64,000 bases of DNA from Nocardiopsis metallicus (GTDB lineage: Bacteria; Actinomycetota; Actinomycetes; Streptosporangiales; Streptosporangiaceae). Location: positions 4,650,001 to 4,714,000 of the forward strand of contig NZ_JACHDO010000001.1 of NCBI RefSeq assembly GCF_014201115.1, in the 5' to 3' direction. Within the stretch, counting starts at the first letter, position 1; each line of letters starts with the position of its first letter. Both the position numbers and the translations under genes were made by a program. The notes under the pieces were generated by a model that worked only from the letters and a program-made list of their open reading frames with translations, was not told the DNA's origin and ran no database searches. This document shows, in pieces, positions 25,380 through 34,006 of the stretch.

Positions 25380-26042
25380 TCAGCCGCTCTGGACCGGTGT
25401 CGGAGCGCCCTCCGAAGCCTGGACGAGGACGAAGCCCTGACCCTCCAGGGACAGCTGGAAGGCCTCACCGCTACCGCGCCCGATGAGGGCGCCCGCTTTG
25501 AAGGACCGGCGGATACCGGTCTGCAGCGAGCTCGACCAGGCGACGGCGGCGTCGGTGTCCACGAAGGTGGGCTGGTCGACGTTGAGCAGGACGGGGGTTC
25601 CGTGACAGGCGATCGCCAGCCGCCCCCGCCCGGTGAAAACGGTGTTGAACACCCCTCCCGCGGTCATCCCCGCGCCCTGCACCCGGCGGATGTCCCACTC
25701 CAGGGCCGACTCGAAGGCCAGCACGTTCTCTCCGCTGACGGTGATGGACTCCCCCTCCAGGTCGACCAGGTGCACGTCCCAGGCGTCCCGGGCCAGGAAC
25801 ACGTCCCCCTGCCCGGACACGCGCATCAGGGGCAGGCCCTCCCCCGTGAAGGCCTTCTTGAAGAACTTCCCCACACCGCCCGCGCCCTGGTAGGAGAAAT
25901 CGATGTTCCCCTGGTAGGCGACCATGGAACCCTGCCGGGCGAAGAACTCGCCGTTCAGGCCCACTCTCAGCATCTTGTGGTTCTGCAGGTGCATGCCCGG
26001 CTGCTGGGTTTCCCGGGCCTGCTGGAAGAGTTCGCTGCGCGT
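25380..26042 (-). CDS. AIM24 family protein (possible ACG start)
   Basis: A beta-rich AIM24-family protein: KMLRVGLNGEFFARQGSMVAYQGNIDF, GAGGVGKFFKKAFTGEGLPLM, GAGMTAGGVFNTVFTGRG and a C-terminal GSGEAFQLSLEGQGFVLVQ. The role in bacteria is unknown; the yeast relative organises mitochondrial inner membrane. The first standard start is ATG 25994 (204 aa), but it lacks a ribosome site. Family-like sequence (RSELFQQA) extends 16 codons upstream. There an ACG at 26042 follows a GAGG site by 8 bases and would give 220 aa. I annotate the longer form with doubt. Confidence 0.75.
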   Translation of the reverse strand, partial: TRSELFQQARETQQPGMHLQNHKMLRVGLNGEFFARQGSMVAYQGNIDFSYQGAGGVGKFFKKAFTGEGLPLMRVSGQGDVFLARDAWDVHLVDLEGESITVSGENVLAFESALEWDIRRVQGAGMTAGGVFNTVFTGRGRLAIACHGTPVLLNVDQPTFVDTDAAVAWSSSLQTGIRRSFKAGALIGRGSGEAFQLSLEGQGFVLVQASEGAPTPVQSG

Positions 26043-26138
26043 GGGGAGATCCTCGTTCCTGTCGCGGGTTGTTACCAGGTTCGACGCCCTGGCTGCCGAA
26101 AGGTTCCGTCGCAGATCCCCACTCGGCCTCCACGGCGA

Positions 26139-27020
26139 CTACTCGGCTTCGGCCTCCACGACCCCGTGCACGAGGTCGTAGACACGGCGTTTGGGCACCC
26201 CGGTCTCCTTGGCGATCCGGACGATGGCCTCCTTGCGGCGCACGCCCTCCTCCTCCAGTTCGGCCACCGCGGCCACCAGGTCGGCGTCGCTGGTGCGCTC
26301 CGCCCTGGGGCGGGCACCTTCCACGACCACCGAGATCTCACCGCGCACCCCCTCCGCGGCCCATGCGGCCAACTCGCCCAGACCGCCCCGGCGCACCTCC
26401 TCGTAGGTCTTGGTGAGCTCGCGGCACACCGCCGCCCGGCGGTCCGCGCCGAAGGCGGCGGCCATCGCCTCCAGGGTGGCGGCGATCCGGTGCGGGCTCT
26501 CGAAGAAGACCATCGTGCGGCGCTCGTCGGCGAGCTCGTCCAGATACCCCTTCAGGCCCTTGCGCGGCGGGAAGCCCTCGAAGCAGAATCGGTCCGTGGG
26601 CAGTCCGGACACCACCAGGGCGGTGGTCACCGCCGAAGGCCCCGGGATCGCGGTGACGGGGATCCCCTCGTTCGCGCAGGCCGCCGCCAGGCGGTAGCCG
26701 GGATCGGACACCCCGGGCATCCCGGCGTCGGTGACGACCAGGACCTCCTCGCCCCTCCTGAGGTCGCTCAGGAGCTCCTCACCCCGGCGGGTCTCGTTCT
26801 GGTCGTAGTAAGAAACAATCCGGGCCCCGGACTCCCCGCCCAACCGGATGCCCGAACGCGAGGCGAACTGCTTCAACCGGCGGGTGTCCTCCGCGGCGAT
26901 CACGCGCGCGCCCTCCAGGGCGTGCAGCAGCCGGGGCGGCGCGTCCTCCTGGTTCCCGATGGGCAACCCGGCCAGGACCAGCCTCCCGCCCCGCTGCGTC
27001 CCATCCACAACCTCAACCAC
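26139..27020 (-). CDS. rsmI: 16S rRNA (cytidine1402-2'-O)-methyltransferase RsmI
   Basis: A 293-aa tetrapyrrole-methylase-fold enzyme that 2'-O-methylates C1402 of 16S rRNA using S-adenosylmethionine. Diagnostic motifs are LVLAGLPIGNQED at the N-terminus, AAEDTRRLKQF, VTDAGMPGVSDPG (SAM loop), IPGPSAVTTALVVSGL and VFFESPHRI. The C-terminal third is helical and basic, with KRRVYDLVHG. GTG 27020 is the start. It is divergent from pmt across 110 bases, the common actinobacterial arrangement. Confidence 0.93.
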   Translation of the reverse strand: MVEVVDGTQRGGRLVLAGLPIGNQEDAPPRLLHALEGARVIAAEDTRRLKQFASRSGIRLGGESGARIVSYYDQNETRRGEELLSDLRRGEEVLVVTDAGMPGVSDPGYRLAAACANEGIPVTAIPGPSAVTTALVVSGLPTDRFCFEGFPPRKGLKGYLDELADERRTMVFFESPHRIAATLEAMAAAFGADRRAAVCRELTKTYEEVRRGGLGELAAWAAEGVRGEISVVVEGARPRAERTSDADLVAAVAELEEEGVRRKEAIVRIAKETGVPKRRVYDLVHGVVEAEAE

Positions 27021-27130
27021 TGTGATCCCCGTCCTGTCGCGCTACGGTTGGCACTATCGCGCCACCCGAAACCCGGTTTCGCGGCCCGTCCGCAACGGAC
27101 CCCATCTCTGACCCCAACCTACGAGCCGAG

Positions 27131-28771
27131 ATGACCACCACCGCACTTCACAGCGAGGCAGCGCCCTCGAACCCCCCGGCCGCGGCCCAGCCGCCGACAC
27201 TCCGTTCCCGCCTCGCGCCCCGCCCGCCCAGCCCCTGGTGGTTGGGGTGGTTGGGTGCCGCCGTCGTCGCGCTCTTCGCCGGCGCGCTGAGGTTCTTCAA
27301 CCTCGACCAGCCCGAACGCATCTACTTCGACGAGACCTACTACGCCACGGACGCCTACGCGCTCTGGAACTTCGGGTACGAGCACGACTCGCTGGACGAC
27401 TCGGACCGGATGCTGAGTCAGGGCGACCCGAACATCTGGACCGGCGCGGGCGACTTCATCGTGCACCCGCCGGTCGGCAAGTGGATGATCGCGCTCGGCG
27501 ACTGGCTGTACTCGATCATGCCCTTCGGTACGGCCGTGAGCCCCGAGGGCTGGCGGGTGGCCTCCGCGCTGGCCGGGATGATCTCCGTTCTCATCCTGGT
27601 CCGGCTCGCCACCCGGATGACCCGCTCGATCCTGCTCGGCTGCACGGCCGGCCTCATCCTGGCGTTGGACGGCCTGCACTTCACGCTCAGCCGGATCGCC
27701 ATGGTGGACATCTTCCTCACCCTGTGGATCCTGGCCGGGTTCACCTGCCTGGTGATCGACCGGGACAAGACGCGGGAACGGCTGGTCCGGCTCGGGGAGA
27801 CAGGGGTCAACCTCACCACCGTCGGCTGGTTGGGGATGCGGTGGTGGCGGCTGGCCGCGGGGCTGTGCTTCGGCCTGGCGGTCGGCACCAAGTGGTCGGC
27901 CCTGTTCTTCGTCGCCGCCTTCGGGCTGCTCACCGTGGCCTGGGACTACGGCGCCCGGCGCAGCGTCGGCCAGCAGCGACCGTTCGGCCGCTGGCTCGGC
28001 TTCGACGCCGTTCCGGCGTTCGCGCAGACCGTGGTGGTGGCGGGGGTCGTCTACCTGGTCTCGTGGTCGGGCTGGCTCTTCACCCGGGGCGGCTACAACC
28101 GGGACTTCGCGGACGGTATGGCACCCGCGTGGCTGCCGAACTTCATGAGCGCCCCGATGGAGGCGCTGTGGAGTCTGGCGGACTACCACTCGCGGATGAT
28201 GAACTTCCACTCCAATCTGTCCAGTGAGCACTCCTATATCTCGGCCCCGTGGGAATGGCTGATCATGCGCACCCCGGTGATGTTCCACTACGACGGACAG
28301 GCCGTCGGGTGTGACACCGGGAACTGTGTGACCTCGGTGGTGTCGATCGGCACCCCGATCATCTGGTGGGTCAGCATCATCGCCGTGATCGTGATGTTCG
28401 GCTGGTGGGTCACCTTCCGCGACTGGCGGGCGGGCGCGGTGCTGCTCGCGGTCGCTGCGGGCTGGCTGCCCTGGTTCGCCTACCCTGACCGCCCCATGTT
28501 CCTCTTCTACGCGCTGCCGCTCCTGCCCTTCCTCGTGCTGGCCATCGTGCTGATGCTGGGGCTGGTGATGGGCGCCGGCGAGGACAGCCCGCGTTTCGCT
28601 CCTTATCTGCGAGCGCTGGGCGGGGTGGTCTTCGGTGTGGTGGTGCTGCTGATCATCGCCCACTTCGCCTACCTCTACCCGGTACTGTCGGCCTATCCGC
28701 TCCCGGAGGAGATCTGGCGGGACCGGCTCTGGTTCGACGTGTGGATCTACGGCCGGGACGCGTCGTCCTGA
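27131..28771 (+). CDS. pmt: Dolichyl-phosphate-mannose-protein mannosyltransferase
   Basis: A 546-aa GT39/GT-C membrane mannosyltransferase that O-mannosylates secreted proteins from polyprenyl-phosphate-mannose. The acidic catalytic pair is in the first extracytoplasmic loop, RIYFDETYYATDAYAL (about residue 60). About eleven hydrophobic helices follow, with HPPVGKWMIALGDW and NFHSNLSSEHSYISAPWEWL as family motifs. The ATG immediately follows the divergent rsmI promoter region. Regulation is not evident. The gene ends at a strong hairpin before the cold-shock gene. Confidence 0.92.
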   Translation: MTTTALHSEAAPSNPPAAAQPPTLRSRLAPRPPSPWWLGWLGAAVVALFAGALRFFNLDQPERIYFDETYYATDAYALWNFGYEHDSLDDSDRMLSQGDPNIWTGAGDFIVHPPVGKWMIALGDWLYSIMPFGTAVSPEGWRVASALAGMISVLILVRLATRMTRSILLGCTAGLILALDGLHFTLSRIAMVDIFLTLWILAGFTCLVIDRDKTRERLVRLGETGVNLTTVGWLGMRWWRLAAGLCFGLAVGTKWSALFFVAAFGLLTVAWDYGARRSVGQQRPFGRWLGFDAVPAFAQTVVVAGVVYLVSWSGWLFTRGGYNRDFADGMAPAWLPNFMSAPMEALWSLADYHSRMMNFHSNLSSEHSYISAPWEWLIMRTPVMFHYDGQAVGCDTGNCVTSVVSIGTPIIWWVSIIAVIVMFGWWVTFRDWRAGAVLLAVAAGWLPWFAYPDRPMFLFYALPLLPFLVLAIVLMLGLVMGAGEDSPRFAPYLRALGGVVFGVVVLLIIAHFAYLYPVLSAYPLPEEIWRDRLWFDVWIYGRDASS

Positions 28772-28831
28772 CCTACGCGGCCCCTCCCGGGGCCCCTTGG
28801 AACCTCTCTCGGGGCCCGTGCCGGAACCTCT

Positions 28832-28860
28832 CCGGGGAACGGGGGAAATCCGTTCCCCGG
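28832..28860 (+). terminator. Terminator downstream of pmt
   Basis: 11-bp perfect stem (28832-28842 with 28850-28860), 7-nt loop, 60 bases past the pmt stop. The rest of the 372-base gap to the cold-shock gene (28861-29144) holds no gene. It is AT-richer and probably carries the promoter and long 5' leader typical of csp genes. Confidence 0.75.
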
Positions 28861-29144
28861 AACACATCTCCATTAGTGGCAGAAGGGCTGGAAAGCAACA
28901 GTTTCGAGTAGCCGAAACAGGACACTCGGAGAGTTCGGATTCTGACCGGAAAAGCCTCGGCAGATCGGCACTCCCCTGGTACTGTCTGCAACTGGTTGCT
29001 GTTGTTGTTTCCATGGATGCCCGAGGCGCCTCGCGGAACTTCACGTGGGCGCTTGTCGATTCGGGATTACCCTTCGTCGGTCCGGCGCCCGGCGACCCGG
29101 GACCAGCAGGGTGCGGTCCCGCCGTAGTCCCCAAGGGAGAGCAC

Positions 29145-29348
29145 ATGGCTCAGGGCACCGTGAAGTGGTTCAACTCTGAGAAGGGTTTCGGGTTCATCGC
29201 CGTCGAGGGTGGTCAGCCCGACGTGTTCGTGCACTACTCGGCGATCGCGGGTACCGGCTTCCGGAACCTGGAAGAGGACCAGAAGGTCGAGTTCGACATC
29301 ATCCAGGGCCCCAAGGGCCCGCAGGCGGCGGACGTGCGCGCGGTCTGA
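29145..29348 (+). CDS. csp: Cold-shock domain protein (CspA family)
   Basis: 67 aa, ATG 29145 with AAGGGAGA upstream. It is a single cold-shock OB fold with both RNP motifs: KGFGFIAVE (RNP1) and VFVHYSAI (RNP2). It starts MAQGTVKWFNSEKGFG, the actinobacterial consensus. It binds single-stranded nucleic acid as an RNA chaperone. The length is normal. The ~285 bases before it have no gene and may form a cold-responsive leader, as is known for this family; I cannot fold it here. Confidence 0.95.
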   Translation: MAQGTVKWFNSEKGFGFIAVEGGQPDVFVHYSAIAGTGFRNLEEDQKVEFDIIQGPKGPQAADVRAV

Positions 29349-29590
29349 CCGTCATACGTGCGTTTCCCCAACCCTCCGCTCGCCGAGCGGGGGGCTGGTT
29401 CGCGTCCGGACCCGACCGCGGTTCAGGCCCGGCCCAGAGCCGTTCCAAGCCCGGCTCGGTGACGCTGGAGCGACGCTCAGGCGGCGCTTCGGCAGCGCTT
29501 CGGGCACTGGGTGGGACACGGTTACCCAAGCCCGGCGATACCGGTTAACCTGCTCTAAGCCGGTCGGTACCCCAAGAGCGAGGATGGAAC

Positions 29591-29902
29591 ATGTTCGGCA
29601 TCAGCGGAGGAGAGTTCGTCCTCCTCCTCCTGCTCGCTCTGTTGATCTTCGGCCCCGACCAGCTCCCCAAGGCCGCCCAGCAGGTCGGCCGGGTCCTGCG
29701 CCAGCTCCGCACCATGGCCAACTCCGCCTCCAACGACATCAAGGAGGGGCTCGGCCCGGAGTACAAGGACTTCGACGTCCAGGACCTCAACCCCAAGCGC
29801 TTCATCCAGAAGCACTTCTGGGAAGAAGAGGACGAGCCGGAGAAGAAGCCCGCCTCCCGGCTGAACGGGAAGCGCCCGCCCTTCGACGACGAGGCCACCT
29901 GA
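29591..29902 (+). CDS. tatB: Sec-independent translocase subunit TatB
   Basis: 103 aa. A short N-terminal transmembrane helix (VLLLLLALLIFGPDQLP) with the FGP hinge precedes an amphipathic helix (KAAQQVGRVLRQLRTMANSASNDI). The TatB-specific segment LGPEYKDFDVQDLNPKRFIQKHFW follows, which separates it from TatA. TatB with TatC forms the twin-arginine signal receptor. At least two Tat-type signal peptides occur in this window (carbonic anhydrase at 8352, lipoprotein at 47560). The tail is acidic then basic. The gene is monocistronic here, with tatC elsewhere, as usual in actinomycetes. Confidence 0.93.
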   Translation: MFGISGGEFVLLLLLALLIFGPDQLPKAAQQVGRVLRQLRTMANSASNDIKEGLGPEYKDFDVQDLNPKRFIQKHFWEEEDEPEKKPASRLNGKRPPFDDEAT

Positions 29903-29952
29903 TCCCTCTTCCCCCGGCTTCCCTCATCCGCACCCGACCTGCGGTGACGTTC

Positions 29953-30516
29953 TCATCCCACCAGCATCAGGAAGAACGCGCCCAGGGCGAGCAGGACCAC
30001 CGCCCCGATGATGATCGCGGGCGAGCCGAAGGCCAGGAACAGCACCTCCACCGCCACCGCGCCGCCCAGGGCCGCGGCCATCCAGGGCCACCGGGGCCTG
30101 GGCGCCCAGTCGTGGCGGCGTTCGCGCGCCGCGGCGATCAGGAACGCCAGCCCGATCAGCACCCAGAACACCAGGTGGGCACCGACCCGGACGGCGGGCT
30201 CGACGTAGTCGGCCATCCCGCCGACGATCATGACGTAGAAGACGGTCCCCGTGCCCAGGCGCCAGAAGCCCCTGCTCCGCTCGGCCGGGATGGACTTGCT
30301 CCTGGCCCTGGTCGTGCGCCGGAACCGTTCGGCCGCCACGGGGTGCTCGCCCCGCGGTGCCGGTCCTGCCCGGCCCGGCGGCCTCCCCTGCCCTGGCCCG
30401 GGTTCGGGGGCCGGTTCGGGCGCCGGTCGCGGCATCGGCGGGCGGCCGTACCCGCCCTCCGGCTCGGGCTCCTCCGGGTACTCGTAGCCGCCTGGGTACT
30501 GAGGGGAGTCGGACAC
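29953..30516 (-). CDS. Proline-rich membrane protein
   Basis: 187 aa from GTG 30516, chosen for the GAAGGGGCGG site upstream. The first ~75 residues are disordered, Pro/Gly/Glu-rich and cytoplasmic, ending in a basic patch. Four hydrophobic helices follow (GTVFYVMIVGGMADY, AHLVFWVLIGLAFLIAA, WMAAALGGAVAVEVLFL, PAIIIGAVVLLALGAFFLML). I recognise no characterised family; similar actinobacterial proteins are annotated only as membrane proteins. It is convergent with tatB and preceded by a hairpin that ends the transcript of the small ORF upstream. Confidence 0.7.
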   Translation of the reverse strand: MSDSPQYPGGYEYPEEPEPEGGYGRPPMPRPAPEPAPEPGPGQGRPPGRAGPAPRGEHPVAAERFRRTTRARSKSIPAERSRGFWRLGTGTVFYVMIVGGMADYVEPAVRVGAHLVFWVLIGLAFLIAAARERRHDWAPRPRWPWMAAALGGAVAVEVLFLAFGSPAIIIGAVVLLALGAFFLMLVG

Positions 30517-30670
30517 GGCTGCTGCCGCCCCTTCACGGTCGGTCCGGACCTGGGCTGTGCTGTTGTCGCAGCGGGCCCGCTGTCGTAACGGGCTCCTACC
30601 CGGTGGGGTCATCGGTCAAATCCCCGAGGCGCCCTCCGACTCGGCCGCACCCCGTCCGGGCGTGAGGAAA

Positions 30671-30698
30671 GGGCCCGCCGACGAAGTCGAACGGGCCC
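30671..30698 (-). terminator. Terminator of the 17-codon ORF
   Basis: GGGCCCG/CGGGCCC stem (30671-30677 with 30692-30698) plus an inner CGAC/GTCG stem closed by GAA, followed on the minus strand by TTTCC. It lies 44 bases past the stop of the small ORF at 30743. Confidence 0.75.
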
Positions 30699-30742
30699 TC
30701 CTGGTCGCCTGAGTTCTCGGAAGAACGGTCAGCGCGCGCTGG

Positions 30743-30796
30743 CTACCACCAGCTCCAGCCGTTGTTCTTGCGCGTGGCCTTCGCGTGCGTGGTCAT
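30743..30796 (-). CDS. Free-standing 17-aa peptide, Trp-rich C-terminus
   Basis: ATG 30796 follows AAAGGTGG with good spacing and encodes MTTHAKATRKNNGWSWW, then TAG. The N-terminal half is basic and hydrophilic; the end carries three Trp in five residues. It is followed by a hairpin terminator (30671-30698). It has no overlap with a larger real gene, and about 550 AT-richer noncoding bases lie upstream. It looks like an independent tiny gene. Possibilities: a RiPP-like or signalling peptide, a Trp-responsive leader, or a small membrane-surface peptide. No modifying enzyme or trp gene adjoins it, and I recognise no family. Confidence 0.5.
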   Translation of the reverse strand: MTTHAKATRKNNGWSWW

Positions 30797-31347
30797 GGCA
30801 TCCACCTTTCTTTCGATGTCTCCGGCCCATCCCGCAACCAAGATGTCCTATCCCGACAGGCTTCACAAGACCCATCGTCGAATATTCGTCATCCCGTGGC
30901 CGCCCTTCGACCAAAGGTTGCACCGGGAGCCCGAGAAAGTTCACCAAGGACACTGTCGTCGCAGTTCAGGCGAGTTTCCATTACTCCACACCAAACACAC
31001 CATCCCCGATGACCTGCAAAAACAAGACCGGCATGGAGCAAAATCCCAGAACTCCGACATAACAGAGAGTGATCATATCGCTATTGTGGCTTGAGCGCTG
31101 GCAAAACAGCTCAAACCCCTGACGCGGAGGCGCCCCGAGGCATGCTTCGACGTGAGAGGGAGCCTCCCCGCACGGACAAGTCAGGAGAAACCATCACAGA
31201 ACTACTCTTCTCCGGCGTATCATCACAAGAAGTACAGTGACTCTGTGTGTTCACCAAGAAACCCGAAACCTCCGGGAAGTTCGTCCCAGCACCCCCCAGA
31301 GAAGCCAGTTTCGGACACCCATTAAAGGACGTATTCTTCAGCACCTT
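30797..31347. other. Gene-free, AT-richer intergenic region
   Basis: About 550 bases between the end of the MFS gene and the 17-codon ORF, with roughly balanced base composition unlike the surrounding genes. Open frames present have no actinobacterial third-position G+C bias. It presumably includes the promoter of the small ORF. I see nothing else definable; it may be an import or the decayed remains of one. Confidence 0.5.
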
Positions 31348-32838
31348 TCAGGGCGCACTCTTCTCACGTCCCCGCAGGATCAGGCAACCGACCACAACGG
31401 ACAGCACCAGGCAGAACAACGCGACACCGACCTGGGTCATGTGCCATGACCAGGTCAGGGCCTCGACTTCACGCACGGCGCCCTCCGGCGAGAGGTGCCC
31501 GGAGGCGACCCGGCCCGCGTGTTCGGTATCGCCCAGCCGCAGCCCCAGGAACCCGATGAGCGCCGCACTGAACGCCGCGATGACGAGGGCCTCCGCGGCC
31601 CCTCGGAGGGTGTTGAGGAAACCCGCGGCCGCACCGACGGCATCGGCCGGCACCACGGCCATGGCCTGCCCGTCGGCGATGCCGAACGACATCCCCATGC
31701 CGGCCCCGATGACCAGCAGGGGGAGCGCGGTGACCACGATCGTGTTCTCCGGCGCGAGGAACACCAGTCCGAGGTTGCCCCCGGTGACCAGCGCGAGGGC
31801 GGCGATGATCAGCGGGGCCGCCGGAACCCCGCGGTTGACCAGTGCCGCCGTGCCCATCGGCGCGACCAGGACCGGAGCCGTGAGCAGCAGCATCGCCACC
31901 CCCGCCACGGCCGGGGAGAGCCCGCTGGCGGTCTGGAGGTAGGACGGTAGGAAGACCAGGACGCCCAGGAAGCCGACCGAGGTCGTCAGCGTCGCCAGGC
32001 TCCAGCCCAGGAACGCGGGGTTGGCCACGAGCGCGGGCGCCAGGACCGGGGAGGGGCTGCGGCGCTGGACCCTGCCGAAGGCGGCCAGGGCCAGGGCCCC
32101 GCCCAGCAGCGCGACGAGGATCGACGGGTGGGTCCAGCCGAAGGCGGGCCCCTCCAGGACGGCGAACATCAGCAGGCAGAGCGCGGCCACGAACAGCAGG
32201 CTCCCCCACCAGTCGGTCCGCCCGGCGTCCGCCGCTCGGGACTCGCGTACCCGGAGGGCGCCCACCGCGATCAGAACGCTGACGACGGCGTAGAGCGCGA
32301 ACCCGCCGCGCCACCCCGAGGCCGCGATCAGCAGACCGGACAGAGTGGGGCCGATCGCGATGCCGACCCCGGCCGTGGTGCCCATGAGGGCGAACGCCCT
32401 GATGCGGGCCGGGCCCGCGTACTCGGCGGCCAGGATCGCTCCCCCCGCGGCCATGACACCCGCTCCGCCCGCGCCGGAGACGAGCCGTGCGACGTCCAGG
32501 GCGAGGATCGAGGTGCTGAGCGCCGAGGCGGCGAACCCGGCGGCGAAGAGCGTCGTGGACGCGATGAACACCAGGCGGCGGCCGAGCCGGTCCGCGGTCG
32601 CTCCGGCCACGAGCGTCATGGCCGCGAAGGCGAGGTTGTAGCCGGCCACCACCCAGTGCAGGGGTGAACCCGAGGCGTCGAGGTCGGCGCCGATGTCGGG
32701 CAGTGCCACGGCGGTGCCCGAGATCGACATCGCCACGAGCACGACCCCGGCGAGGACCACCGGCAGGGTCAGCGGCGAGGGCCGGGCAGGCGCCACGGCG
32801 GAGGCGTTCCCGGGAGTTCTCGAGGGTGGGGTCTCCAT
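31348..32838 (-). CDS. MFS drug efflux transporter (EmrB/QacA type)
   Basis: 496 aa from ATG 32838 (AAGAGAG upstream). It is a major facilitator with 12-14 hydrophobic helices. Motif A is GATADRLGRRLVF between helices 2 and 3. The drug/H+ antiporter motif C-like helix is MGTTAGVGIAIGPTLSGLLIA. It starts TLPVVLAGVVLVAMSISGTAVALPDIG, with the Asp of the DHA2 subfamily. Predicted proton-driven export of small organic molecules. A short gene for a four-helix membrane protein and a TetR regulator follow upstream on the same strand, suggesting substrate-induced control. Confidence 0.85.
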   Translation of the reverse strand: METPPSRTPGNASAVAPARPSPLTLPVVLAGVVLVAMSISGTAVALPDIGADLDASGSPLHWVVAGYNLAFAAMTLVAGATADRLGRRLVFIASTTLFAAGFAASALSTSILALDVARLVSGAGGAGVMAAGGAILAAEYAGPARIRAFALMGTTAGVGIAIGPTLSGLLIAASGWRGGFALYAVVSVLIAVGALRVRESRAADAGRTDWWGSLLFVAALCLLMFAVLEGPAFGWTHPSILVALLGGALALAAFGRVQRRSPSPVLAPALVANPAFLGWSLATLTTSVGFLGVLVFLPSYLQTASGLSPAVAGVAMLLLTAPVLVAPMGTAALVNRGVPAAPLIIAALALVTGGNLGLVFLAPENTIVVTALPLLVIGAGMGMSFGIADGQAMAVVPADAVGAAAGFLNTLRGAAEALVIAAFSAALIGFLGLRLGDTEHAGRVASGHLSPEGAVREVEALTWSWHMTQVGVALFCLVLSVVVGCLILRGREKSAP

Positions 32839-32963
32839 GCGCTCTCTTTCTTCTTCGGAGAAGGAACGCACCCAAGAGGAACACCTCAACCAATATTGAG
32901 GTCAAGCCCGCAGAGCACCCACGCCATCACCGCAGGCCAGTGACGACGGGGGCGTCCGGAGCG

Positions 32964-33377
32964 TCAGCTGAGGGCCACCCCGCCCACGATGAGCGCGACC
33001 CCGGCGGCGACCAGACCGACGACCAGGCTCGCCGCGCCCAGGTAGATGAGGACCTTCAGGCGGTTCGGGGCCCGGGGGTCGCGGCCGACCACGGACAGGA
33101 AGAACCCGGCGGGCATCAGGATGGCCGCGACGAGCACCAGGTCGCCCAGCGAGCGCCCCCAGTCCGGCACCGTCGGCTGATCGAGCAGCAGGCGCACCAC
33201 CAAGCCGAGGACCACCAGGACACCGGCGTGCGCGTGCCCGGCGCGGAAGTAGGAGCGCTGCAGCTCGTTGGCCGGGAAGGCGCCGTTGACCACTCGGAGC
33301 AGGAAGGTCCCCCCGTAGGCGATACCGACCACGGTGAGCAGGATGACCCCGGACGAGATGAGTGCTGCCGCTGACAT
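32964..33377 (-). CDS. Four-helix membrane protein next to TetR regulator
   Basis: 137 aa with ATG 33377. Four transmembrane helices: ISSGVILLTVVGIAYGGTFLL, HAGVLVVLGLVVRLLL, LVLVAAILMPAGFFLSVV and VLIYLGAASLVVGLVAAGVALIV. A conserved-looking loop, NELQRSYFRAGHAHAG, contains two His. No named family is recognised. It starts 3 bases after the stop of the TetR gene (same strand), so the two are one operon. It is probably the gene that the regulator controls, perhaps a membrane stress or small-molecule permeability protein. Confidence 0.75.
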   Translation of the reverse strand: MSAAALISSGVILLTVVGIAYGGTFLLRVVNGAFPANELQRSYFRAGHAHAGVLVVLGLVVRLLLDQPTVPDWGRSLGDLVLVAAILMPAGFFLSVVGRDPRAPNRLKVLIYLGAASLVVGLVAAGVALIVGGVALS

Positions 33378-33380
33378 GGC

Positions 33381-33998
33381 CTACTCCTGTGCTGGTTCGG
33401 AAGGGGACCCCGAGCCACCGAACAGAAGCCCGGCGCTGCGTCGGGTGATGGTAAGCAGATCGGCGTCCCCGAGCAGGGCCCTGACCCCGGAGCTGTCCAG
33501 GTTCCCGGTGAGCGCCAGGGTGGCGATGCCGTGCACGATCCCCCACCCGGCCACCAAACCGGCGGCCGCGTCCTCCACCGGGCGCCCCTCCTGGGCCAGG
33601 GACTCCACTCCGGAGCTGAGCTCACCGAAGGCCGCGGTCCGGGCCGCGAAGAGCTCGGGATCGTTCTCGTCGAGCAGGGTCGGCGCGAACATCACCTGGA
33701 AGTGGGCCGGGAACTCCGTGGCGAAGCGCACGTACTCGACCCCGGACTCCAGGAACCCGCCGTCCGCCTCCCGGTTGGCCCGCAGCCGGGCGGCCAGTTC
33801 GGTGTAACCCTCGGTGGCGAGCGCGTTCAGCACGCCCTCCCGACTCCCGAAGTGGTACCTCGGAGCAGTGTGGCTCACTCCGAGGTCAGCCGCGAGCGAG
33901 CGCAGACTGAAGGAGTAGGGGCCTTCCCGTTCGATGACCTCCGCGGCCCGCGCCAGAACGGCGGCCCGCAGGTTCCCGTGGTGGTATCCGTCTGCCAT
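33381..33998 (-). CDS. TetR family regulator (WHG-type C-terminal domain)
   Basis: 205 aa. The start YHHGNLRAAVLARAAEVIEREG leads into an HTH with SLRSLAADLGVSHTAPRYHFGSREGVL. It is the TetR subclass whose C-terminal domain carries a WHG-like motif (here AGWGIVHGIATLALTGNL, about residues 150-167). A near-perfect 29-bp palindrome sits 9 bases upstream of its start codon and is the obvious autoregulatory operator. It is co-transcribed with the four-helix membrane protein, and the MFS exporter downstream may be in the same regulon. The ligand is unknown. Confidence 0.88.
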   Translation of the reverse strand: MADGYHHGNLRAAVLARAAEVIEREGPYSFSLRSLAADLGVSHTAPRYHFGSREGVLNALATEGYTELAARLRANREADGGFLESGVEYVRFATEFPAHFQVMFAPTLLDENDPELFAARTAAFGELSSGVESLAQEGRPVEDAAAGLVAGWGIVHGIATLALTGNLDSSGVRALLGDADLLTITRRSAGLLFGGSGSPSEPAQE

Positions 33999-34006
33999 AC
34001 CGACAA

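Noticed and set aside
30743..30796. Classical trp attenuator leader peptide
   Set aside because: The next gene downstream is an unrelated four-helix membrane protein beyond a terminator, not a trp gene; kept only as a possibility.
30729..30953. 74-codon minus-strand frame overlapping the 17-codon ORF
   Set aside because: Different frame with no ribosome site; the short ORF has the good Shine-Dalgarno and stops before the terminator.
31111..31344. 77-codon open frame directly after the MFS gene
   Set aside because: Low G+C at third positions, no ribosome site and no family resemblance; treated as noncoding. I considered a DUF397-like protein but the Trp/Ser motifs are absent.
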